From Burkholderiales bacterium LSUCC0115 (GTDB taxonomy: Bacteria; Pseudomonadota; Gammaproteobacteria; Burkholderiales; Burkholderiaceae_A), in assembly GCA_009646425.1 (NCBI GenBank), contig WJBW01000002.1, positions 62,001-126,000 of the forward strand: a stretch of 64,000 nucleotides of DNA. The letters are read 5' to 3'. Position numbers and translations under genes: made by a program. Below the pieces are notes generated by a model. The model had not been told where the DNA came from and searched no databases. It saw only the letters and a program-made list of their open reading frames with translations. This document shows positions 57,368-64,000 of this stretch, in pieces. Numbering within the stretch: position 1 is the stretch's first letter; every line of letters begins with the position of its first letter.

Positions 57368-58587
57368 CCCGCCAGTCGATCCAAGCCCTCTGACAAGACC
57401 GAGATGGGCTTGGGAAACGACACGCGCAGATAGCGCTCGGCTTGATGGTCACTGAAGTCACGGCCCGGGGCCAGTAGAACCCCCAGCTCATCACAGGCCT
57501 GCAGGCACAGCGCGTAGCTGTCCTCGGTCACGGCCGAGACATCACAGTAGGCATAAAAAGCCCCGTCTGGTTTGGCTGGAACGGACAGACCCATCTGAGC
57601 GAGTCGCGGCAAGACGTAGGCCGCCTGCTCTGCATAAGCCTGTCGGTATGTCTCGACAATCGCTCGGGTCTGCGGCGTAAAAGCCGCCAAGGCCGCCTGC
57701 TGAGGCAGGCTGGCCGGCGAGATGAACAGGTTCTGAGCCAGGCGCTCCACCGCCTCAATCAAAGGCGCAGGGGCCACCATCCAACCCAGACGCCAGCCCG
57801 TCATCGAGTAGGTCTTGGAAAAGCTGTTGATGGAGATGATGTGCTCGCCGAACTGCAGCAGGCTCTTAGGCTGCTCTTCAAAACAGAGGCGCAGATAGAT
57901 CTCATCGGCGATAAACCACCCGCCTCTGGCTCGCACCACCTGATCAATGGCCCGCGCCTGTTCCAAAGGCAGCAGACACCCCGTTGGGTTGGCTGGTGAG
58001 GCCAGCAGGAGCGCCTTGGTCTTGGGTCCCCAGGCCGCAACGACCTGCTCAGCGGTGGGTGCGAAATGGTTCTCAGGGCTCACCACGATGGGCTTTGGAA
58101 TGCCACCCATGGCCGCGATGAACTGCCGGTTACAGGGGTACCCAGGATCGGCGATCAGAACCTCGTCACCCGGGTTCAGAATCGCTCCGATCGTCAACAG
58201 CAGCGCAGCCGAGGCACCCGCCGTCACAGCAATCCGGCTTGGATCGATGGTCAGTCCATCTCGATCGGCATAGTCCTGCGCAATCGCCTGACGAAGGGCC
58301 TGGTTGCCGATCGCATCGGTGTAGTGCTGCTGGCCGCTGGACAGCGCCTGCTGAGCAGCATGAACAATGGGCGCCGGTGTGGGGAAGTCGGGCTCCCCCA
58401 CCACCATGCTCACGGTCTGAATCCCCCGTGCCCGAACGGCATGGGCCCGCGCAAGGATGGCCATGACATGAAAAGGCCGGGTTTCGAAGGCCCGATCAGA
58501 GAGTCGCGGCCAGGCATCCGCGCGCGGGGCGCTGGTCAGAGTAGCGGCCGCATTCGCTTGTGTAAGAGTCGGTTGATTGGCAGACAC
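57322..58587 (-). CDS. Class I PLP aminotransferase
   Basis: This is a 421-residue fold-type I aminotransferase with a GTG start. The first 30 residues are low-complexity. VSMVVGEPDFPTPAPIV (about 60-76), the PLP site SPANPTGCLLP near 196, IADEIYLRLCFEE near 226 and the Schiff-base lysine in SINSFSKTYSMTGWRLGWM near 259 are present. It is in the aspartate/alanine aminotransferase superfamily; the substrate is not clear. It is distinct from the AlaC-type enzyme at 22.6 kb. It follows relA by 7 bases. Confidence 0.9.
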   Translation of the reverse strand: MSANQPTLTQANAAATLTSAPRADAWPRLSDRAFETRPFHVMAILARAHAVRARGIQTVSMVVGEPDFPTPAPIVHAAQQALSSGQQHYTDAIGNQALRQAIAQDYADRDGLTIDPSRIAVTAGASAALLLTIGAILNPGDEVLIADPGYPCNRQFIAAMGGIPKPIVVSPENHFAPTAEQVVAAWGPKTKALLLASPANPTGCLLPLEQARAIDQVVRARGGWFIADEIYLRLCFEEQPKSLLQFGEHIISINSFSKTYSMTGWRLGWMVAPAPLIEAVERLAQNLFISPASLPQQAALAAFTPQTRAIVETYRQAYAEQAAYVLPRLAQMGLSVPAKPDGAFYAYCDVSAVTEDSYALCLQACDELGVLLAPGRDFSDHQAERYLRVSFPKPISVLSEGLDRLAGYFLGRKARQIDSSV

Positions 58588-58594
58588 GATCGCC

Positions 58595-60655
58595 CTAGTC
58601 TCTCACGACCGATCGCACACCTGGCAGACCCCGCAAGGCTATCAGGCAATGGTCTAGCTGGGCGGCATCTTCGACCTGGACCTCTGCACTAAGGGTCAGG
58701 CTCTCACTGGTCTGGTGGGTGGTCAGTCGACCCAGGCTCACCCGCTCCTTGATCAAGGTCTCCGTCATCAGCCTCATAAAGCCATCCCGACGGTCGGCCC
58801 GAAGGGTGATGCCAACCGCATAGGTGGGGCGAGCCCCAGACGAGGCAGACGATGCAGAGGGGGGGCTTCCCCAACTGGTCTCAATGACGCGATCAGGCTG
58901 GGCCGCCATCATACGAGCCAGCGTCGGGCACTGGGCCCGATGCACCGTCACCCCCCGGCCGCGGGTCACAAAGCCTGTGATGGGATCGGGTGGCAGTGGC
59001 CGGCAACACTTGGCGAAATGCGTCAGCATCCGGTCTACGCCCACCACCAGGACCTGGCCCTTGCCGGCGGTCGGTCGCGTGCGCTGAACCCTGGCCATGA
59101 GGGTCTGCTCAACCTCCTGCTCGTGGGCTGCGAGTGCCTCCGACGTGGGCACTGGGTCCTCTGGCAGACCAGCCTCTGGTGCAGAGGCGCCCTTTTCCTC
59201 AGCCTCGAGTGCGTTGAAGTAGGCTCGCACCTTGGACCTGGCTCGGTTAGTCTTGAGATAGCCCAGCTCAGGCTGCAGCCAATCGCGGCTGGGAGTTCCT
59301 AGCTTGACGGTCAGCAACTCAATGGTCTGACCGGTGGCCAGAGGGGTCTGCAGCGTGATGATCTGACCATCGGCCTTGGCCCCGCGACATCGATGACCCA
59401 ACTCTGTGTGCAGAGCGTATGCGAAATCCAAGGCGGTGGCACCGGCGGCCAGCTCCACAATGCGAGCCTGAGGGGTCAGGACATAAATCCGATCCGATGA
59501 GAGTCGAACCTGACCGACGGCATGCCCCCAATCCAACATCTGACGAAGCCACTGAATCTGCTGCTCATGTCCAGCTTGAGGTCCGGACCCTGAGGAGGCC
59601 ACTGCCGAACCACCGGTCTCTTTGTAACGCCAATGGGCGGCCACGCCGTACTCCGCACGCAGGTGCATGTCGTGGGTTCGAATCTGAACCTCAAAGGGTC
59701 GATCCTGTTCATCGAGCAAGACGGTGTGCAGCGACTGGTAACCATTGGGCTTGGGTCGAACAATGTAGTCGTCAAACTCATCGGTCATGGGGCGATAGGC
59801 TGCATGCAATTGGGCCAAGGCTTCATAGCAGTCAGACTGCGTCTTCACCAGAATGCGAAAGGCGCGTAGGTCCCGCAGGTCGTCAAAGGCCAGCGTCTTC
59901 TGGCGCATCTTGTTGTAGATGCTGTAGAGGTGCTTGGGACGACCGGCGACCTGGGCCTGCAGACCCGCCTCTTGCATGAGCCGGTTGAGTGCAGAGATGG
60001 TGCGTTGGACAAAGGCCTCGCGCTCGGACCGTTTCTCATCCAGCCAAGCAGCGATCTGCTTGTAGACCTTGGGCTGGGTGAATCGGAAGGCCAGGTCCTC
60101 CATGGCCCACTTGAGCTGCCAGATGCCCAATCGATTGGCGAGTGGGGCCTGGACCAGCATGGTCTCTTGACCCAGCTGCAGCGCCTGGTCGTGAAGCCCT
60201 GTCTCATCGTCCTGCCGCAGGGCCTGCGCCATGTCCTCGAGTCGAACCTGGTGAAACGCCAGCCTGGCAATGACCACCCGGATGTCATCGGAGAGCGCCA
60301 GGATCATGCGGCGCAGGGTCTCGATCTGGTCTTGGCGCCCTGCAGATGGCTCGGCACCAGCCTGCCCTGATCCCAGCTGACCCCTCATGCTGGCCAGTCG
60401 ATCAAAGCCCTTGAGCAGGCCCGCGACATCCTCACCCCACCGGGCGATCAAGGCTTTGTCTGAAACGGCCCTTTGAAGGGCCACGGGGTAGATAAGGCAG
60501 GCCGCCTGACTGGCCTCGTCTAGACCGAGGCTTGCAACCCAGTCTGCCGTTCGGCCAGCTGCCAAAAAAGCCTGCTCACTGGACCAGCCGGCAGACTGCC
60601 AGTCCTGCGACTGCCGCCAGGCGTGGGCCTGGGCCAGAAGCGTGGGCTCGGACAA
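58595..60655 (-). CDS. relA: GTP pyrophosphokinase RelA
   Basis: This is a ribosome-linked (p)ppGpp synthetase of 686 residues. The N-terminal hydrolase-like domain has lost the HD motif (ARWGEDVAGLLKGFD near 71). The synthetase domain has LYSIYNKMRQKTLAFDDLRD near 240 and the acidic EFDD motif near 289, followed by PKPNGYQSLHTVL; EFDD is the mark of synthetase-only RelA. TGS, a CCRPLPPDPITGF zinc-finger-like region and an ACT domain follow. The start is TTG at 60655 with no clear ribosome site, so the N terminus is uncertain. Confidence 0.93.
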   Translation of the reverse strand: MSEPTLLAQAHAWRQSQDWQSAGWSSEQAFLAAGRTADWVASLGLDEASQAACLIYPVALQRAVSDKALIARWGEDVAGLLKGFDRLASMRGQLGSGQAGAEPSAGRQDQIETLRRMILALSDDIRVVIARLAFHQVRLEDMAQALRQDDETGLHDQALQLGQETMLVQAPLANRLGIWQLKWAMEDLAFRFTQPKVYKQIAAWLDEKRSEREAFVQRTISALNRLMQEAGLQAQVAGRPKHLYSIYNKMRQKTLAFDDLRDLRAFRILVKTQSDCYEALAQLHAAYRPMTDEFDDYIVRPKPNGYQSLHTVLLDEQDRPFEVQIRTHDMHLRAEYGVAAHWRYKETGGSAVASSGSGPQAGHEQQIQWLRQMLDWGHAVGQVRLSSDRIYVLTPQARIVELAAGATALDFAYALHTELGHRCRGAKADGQIITLQTPLATGQTIELLTVKLGTPSRDWLQPELGYLKTNRARSKVRAYFNALEAEEKGASAPEAGLPEDPVPTSEALAAHEQEVEQTLMARVQRTRPTAGKGQVLVVGVDRMLTHFAKCCRPLPPDPITGFVTRGRGVTVHRAQCPTLARMMAAQPDRVIETSWGSPPSASSASSGARPTYAVGITLRADRRDGFMRLMTETLIKERVSLGRLTTHQTSESLTLSAEVQVEDAAQLDHCLIALRGLPGVRSVVRD

Positions 60656-60659
60656 GGCA

Positions 60660-61238
60660 TCAGCGGCCCAGCAGCCGCTCCTCGATGAGTCCGCAGAGCA
60701 GATGGCCCATGATCAGATGACCCTCTTGAATCTGGGGCGTGTGGTCGGAGGGCATGTTCAGTGTGACGCTGCTCAGAGGTCCCAGATCACGTGGGTCACG
60801 GCCCGTGAGCGAGATGGTCTGCAGCCCCTTGTGCTGTGCAGCCTCGAAGGCCAGCACCACGTTCTTGGAGCGGCCTGAAGTGGACAGTCCCACCAGTACG
60901 TCTCCAGCCTGGCCAATCGCCTGCACCTGCCGGGCGAAGACCTGCTCAAAGCCGTAGTCGTTGCCAATGGCTGTCAATGCGGAGGTATCGGTGTTCAGCG
61001 CGACTGCGGCCAGCGGGGATCGCTCTTTCAAGAACCGTCCCACCAACTCGGCCGCAAAATGCTGGGCCTCGGCCGCGCTGCCGCCATTGCCAGCAAACAG
61101 AATCTTCTTGCCAGTCGACAAGGCCTCAACACAGAGGTCTACGGCCTGCTCCAGACGAGTCTGGAGGGCGGTATCCGCCTCCAAGTCGATGACCAGCTGA
61201 CGGCTGGCGGCCAGAGAGGTCAGGATGGCGGTGCTCAT
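60660..61238 (-). CDS. gmhA: Phosphoheptose isomerase (SIS domain)
   Basis: GmhA converts sedoheptulose 7-phosphate to heptose 7-phosphate for lipopolysaccharide core synthesis. It has 192 residues. The substrate loop FAGNGGSAAEAQHFAAELVG (about 48-67) carries the catalytic Glu, LVGLSTSGRSKNVV is near 118-131, and the late catalytic His lies in IQEGHLIMGHLL. The related DiaA initiation protein is an alternative, but the GNGGSAAEAQHFAAELVGRF signature fits GmhA better. It lies between typA and relA, 2 and 4 bases from each. Confidence 0.87.
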   Translation of the reverse strand: MSTAILTSLAASRQLVIDLEADTALQTRLEQAVDLCVEALSTGKKILFAGNGGSAAEAQHFAAELVGRFLKERSPLAAVALNTDTSALTAIGNDYGFEQVFARQVQAIGQAGDVLVGLSTSGRSKNVVLAFEAAQHKGLQTISLTGRDPRDLGPLSSVTLNMPSDHTPQIQEGHLIMGHLLCGLIEERLLGR

Positions 61239-61240
61239 GA

Positions 61241-63061
61241 TCAGGCCGCCTCCTCGCGGGCTGCCCGACGACGCTCATGCTCCACCAGGTGACGCTTGCG
61301 AAGTCGAATGCTCTGCGGCGTGATCTCGACCAGCTCGTCGTCTGCGATGAATTCCACCGCCTTTTCCAGCGTCAACTGAATGGGGGTGGTCAGGTCGATG
61401 TGCTCGTCCTTACCGGAGGCCCGCACGTTGGTGAGCTTTTTCTCTTTGACCGGGTTGACCACCAGGTCATTGTCCCGAGAGTGAATACCGATGATCATGC
61501 CCTCGTAGAGTCGCTCACCAGGGGCGACAAACATACGGCCTCGCTCCTGCAGCTTCCACAGCGCATAGGCCACCGCATCGCCATCGTCTTGAGAGATCAG
61601 CACACCGTTGCGACGCTCGGCCAGTTCGCCCTTGTAGGGACCGTACTCGTCAAAGATGTGGCTCATCAAGCCGGTACCACGGGTAATGGTCAGGAATTCA
61701 CCCTGAAATCCGATCAGACCACGGGCGGGAATACGGTATTCCAGTCGAACACGGCCTTTGTCATCCGGCACCATGTCCAGCAGGTCACCCTTGCGAAGGC
61801 CCAGGTTCTCCATGACGGGACCCTGGTGCTCCTGTTCGACGTCCACGGTCAGCATCTCGTAGGGCTCCAGACGCTCTCCGCTCTCGCTGGTCTTCATGAC
61901 CACTCGGGGACGCGAGACCGCTAGTTCATAGCCCTCACGGCGCATGTTCTCCAGCAGAATCGTTAGGTGCAGTTCGCCACGTCCCGAGACCAAGAAGGTG
62001 TCGGTGTCAGCACCAAACTCAACGCGCAGGGCGACGTTACTCTTGAGCTCCCGCTCAAGACGCTCCCGCAGCTGACGGCTGGTGACGAACTTGCCCTCCT
62101 TACCGGCCAAGGGTGAGCTGTTCACCATAAAGTTCATGCTGAGGGTGGGTTCGTCCACCTTGAGCATGGGGAATGGCTCTACCGCTGAAGGATCACAGAC
62201 CGTGGTGCCAATGTTCAGATCCTCAATGCCGTTAATCAGCACGATGTCACCGGCTAGAGCCTGATCGACCACCTGCCGATCCAGGCCTTTGAAGGTCAGG
62301 ACCTGGTTGATCTTGGCCTTCTTGGGGCTGCCTTCTGGGCCGTCTTGAATGATGACATCCTGAAGCGGACGGATCGTGCCACGGGCCACACGGCCAATGC
62401 CAATCTTGCCCACATAGCTCGAATAGTCGAGCGAGCAGATCTGCAGCTGCAGGGGCGCACTGGTGTCGTCGTCACGCACCGGAACATATTTGAGAACGGC
62501 CTCGAAGAGCGGCCGCATGTCGGTGCCAGGATTCTTGTGATCGAGCGTCGCCCAGCCGTTCAGAGCCGAGGCATAGACCACCGGAAAATCGAGCTGCTCT
62601 TCAGTGGCGCCGAGCTTGTCGAACAAGTCAAAGGTCTGGCTCACCACCCAATCAGGGCGGGAGCCGGGACGGTCAATCTTGTTCACCACCACGATGGGCT
62701 TGAGCCCCTGGGCCAATGCCTTGCGGGTCACGAAACGGGTCTGAGGCATGGGGCCTTCGACGGCATCCACCAGCAGCAGCACACCATCGACCATGGACAA
62801 GACGCGCTCGACTTCACCACCGAAGTCGGCGTGGCCCGGGGTGTCGACGATGTTGATGTGGGTGTCCTCGTAGGTCACTGCACAGTTCTTGGCGAGGATG
62901 GTGATGCCACGCTCCTTCTCAAGGTCATTGGAGTCCATGACCCGTTCGGCAACCGCCTGGTTGGATCGGAAGGTTCCGGACTGAGACAAGAGTTTGTCGA
63001 CCAATGTGGTTTTACCGTGGTCAACGTGGGCAATGATGGCAATGTTGCGCAGCTGGCGCAT
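61241..63061 (-). CDS. typA: Ribosome-associated GTPase TypA/BipA
   Basis: This is a translational GTPase of 606 residues, full length. G1 is [16 protein letters not shown] (about 9-24), G3 [16 protein letters not shown] (about 73-88), G4 NKIDRPGSR (about 128-136). EF-G-like domains III and V and the family-specific C-terminal domain ([17 protein letters not shown] near 539) are complete. It helps ribosome assembly and stress growth. It follows truB by 9 bases and leads gmhA by 2. Confidence 0.97.
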   Translation of the reverse strand: MRQLRNIAIIAHVDHGKTTLVDKLLSQSGTFRSNQAVAERVMDSNDLEKERGITILAKNCAVTYEDTHINIVDTPGHADFGGEVERVLSMVDGVLLLVDAVEGPMPQTRFVTRKALAQGLKPIVVVNKIDRPGSRPDWVVSQTFDLFDKLGATEEQLDFPVVYASALNGWATLDHKNPGTDMRPLFEAVLKYVPVRDDDTSAPLQLQICSLDYSSYVGKIGIGRVARGTIRPLQDVIIQDGPEGSPKKAKINQVLTFKGLDRQVVDQALAGDIVLINGIEDLNIGTTVCDPSAVEPFPMLKVDEPTLSMNFMVNSSPLAGKEGKFVTSRQLRERLERELKSNVALRVEFGADTDTFLVSGRGELHLTILLENMRREGYELAVSRPRVVMKTSESGERLEPYEMLTVDVEQEHQGPVMENLGLRKGDLLDMVPDDKGRVRLEYRIPARGLIGFQGEFLTITRGTGLMSHIFDEYGPYKGELAERRNGVLISQDDGDAVAYALWKLQERGRMFVAPGERLYEGMIIGIHSRDNDLVVNPVKEKKLTNVRASGKDEHIDLTTPIQLTLEKAVEFIADDELVEITPQSIRLRKRHLVEHERRRAAREEAA

Positions 63062-63070
63062 AGAGACTCC

Positions 63071-64000
63071 CTAGTGAAAAAGTAGTTGCGCGACAAGCCG
63101 CGCGGGCCATAGCCTGTGATCGATCACCTGACCAGTGCCCAGAAAATGTTGTTCGGTATCGTAAAGACGGAACTTGTCAGGCGAGTGACAGCCGGCCGAC
63201 GCCAGTACCTGTGACAGCCTTTCGGCCTCGAAGTCGATCGAGCGGCCAAAGGACAGCTCTTGTGCCTCGGCTGGTGACAGGACGACGGTGGGCCAGTGTT
63301 CGGCCAGGGCATCTACCGGCAGCAGACACGCCTCGCGGTCTTGCAGCACCATCGCATCCAAGGCCTCCAGGCTGATGGCCTGCTCAATTTGGAGACTGCC
63401 CACCCCAGTGCGGCGCAACGCAGCCAAATGGGCCCCACAGCCCAATTGATGACCAATGGTCTGGGCCAGTACCCGGATATAAGTGCCTTTGGAGCAGCGC
63501 ACGCGAATCACAGCGATGGGCGAATCGAACGACAGCAGGTCGATCTGGTGGATGTGGATCTGCCGAGCGGGCTTGTCCACCGTCTGGCCTGCACGGGCGT
63601 ATTCGTAGAGGGGGCGGCCCTGGTGTTTCAGGGCTGAATACATGGGTGGCTTCTGGTCTTGCGAACCCAGCTGGGCGACCAGCACCTGCTCCAGCTCAGC
63701 ACGCGTCACGCAGACAGCCTGACGACTCACGACCTGGCCTTCGGCATCTCCTGTATCGGTCTCTTGCCCCAAAGCCACCGTCGCCACGTAGGTCTTGTCG
63801 GCGTCCAGTCCCTGCTGGGCAAACTTGGTCGCCTCTCCAAACAGCACAGGCAGAATGCCACTGGCCATAGGATCCAGGGTCCCGCCGTGGCCGGCTTTGA
63901 GCGCACCAAAGAGTCGCTTGGCAGCCGAGAGCGCCTGCGTAGAAGACGGGCCCACGGGCTTGTCCAAGACCAACACGCCATTTAAGGCCCTGCGGGGCAG
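63071..64000 (-). CDS. truB: tRNA pseudouridine-55 synthase, 5' end beyond the window
   Basis: TruB makes pseudouridine 55 in the T loop of tRNAs. At least 309 residues are visible. The frame is open to the right edge, and the residues before the first possible start (LPRRALNG, then VLVLDKPVGPSS) match the usual TruB N terminus, so the true start lies outside; a GTG at 63976 is unlikely. The catalytic Asp is in AGHGGTLDPMASGILP, and YVATVALGQETDTGD is the typical second block. A C-terminal domain with HWPTVVLSPAEAQ is present. Confidence 0.94.
   Translation of the reverse strand: MPRRALNGVLVLDKPVGPSSTQALSAAKRLFGALKAGHGGTLDPMASGILPVLFGEATKFAQQGLDADKTYVATVALGQETDTGDAEGQVVSRQAVCVTRAELEQVLVAQLGSQDQKPPMYSALKHQGRPLYEYARAGQTVDKPARQIHIHQIDLLSFDSPIAVIRVRCSKGTYIRVLAQTIGHQLGCGAHLAALRRTGVGSLQIEQAISLEALDAMVLQDREACLLPVDALAEHWPTVVLSPAEAQELSFGRSIDFEAERLSQVLASAGCHSPDKFRLYDTEQHFLGTGQVIDHRLWPARLVAQLLFH

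Overview
The window is a 64 kb piece of a GC-rich betaproteobacterial chromosome, most likely from the order Burkholderiales. The evidence is gene content and order: secG–tRNA-Leu–nuoABCDEF, tpiA–secG, ilvB–ilvH–ilvC–psd–pssA–leuA, yicC–gmk–rpoZ–spoT, a polyhydroxybutyrate phasin, and a full cbb3 oxidase locus with its assembly genes. I cannot name a genus. Genes are packed tightly, with many 1- or 4-base overlaps, and no stretch over 300 bases lacks a gene. I see no insertion sequence, prophage, CRISPR array, toxin–antitoxin pair or defence system.

Layout. 1-3881 (minus): tRNA-Leu followed by nuoA to nuoF; nuoF runs off the left edge. 3969-7751 (minus): rpsO, pnp, tpiA, secG. 7946-14463 (minus): branched-chain amino acid genes ilvB, ilvH, ilvC and leuA with the phosphatidylserine/ethanolamine genes psd and pssA between them. 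14648-17679 (minus): heat-shock clpB and an RDD membrane protein. 17807-23836 (minus): an operon of an AlaC-type aminotransferase, hom, thrC, then moeA, moaD, moaE. 23945-26542 (plus): Mth938-domain protein, bcp, PIN-PhoH ATPase. 26546-29078 (minus): SHOCT-type lipoprotein, aldo/keto reductase, tRNA-Ala(CGC), and an exported amidohydrolase. 29364-30409 (plus): phasin and a DUF486 protein. 30477-30664 (minus): tRNA-Ala(GGC) and tRNA-Glu. 30759-35209 (plus): folD, M3 peptidase, queC, xth. 35250-44343 (plus): cbb3 oxidase assembly and structural genes (TauE/SafE-like protein, ccoI, ccoS, ccoN, ccoO, ccoQ, ccoP, ccoG, ccoH, one unknown). 44322-48457 (minus): glnA–ntrB–ntrC. 48632-51342 (minus): rph, rdgB, hemW. 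51414-55434 (plus): yicC, gmk, rpoZ, spoT. 55405-56766 (minus): pmbA. 56783-57367 (plus): mogA. 57322-64000 (minus): truB, typA, gmhA, relA, aminotransferase; truB runs off the right edge.

How the genes work together. The window holds the NADH entry point (complex I) and a high-affinity terminal oxidase of one respiratory chain. The oxidase genes carry a perfect FNR/Anr box at class II spacing. Nitrogen control is nearly self-contained: glnA has a sigma-54 promoter with three NtrC sites at exact 20-base intervals, next to ntrBC. Stringent response is covered by both a SpoT-type and a RelA-type enzyme within about 5 kb. clpB has a textbook sigma-32 promoter. Four molybdenum-cofactor genes are split between two loci.

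I did not find a convincing undescribed system. The observations most worth checking are regulatory: the phased NtrC array that reaches into hemW, the terminator that abuts the ntrB start codon, and a leucine-rich mini-ORF with rare CUA codons ahead of leuA.
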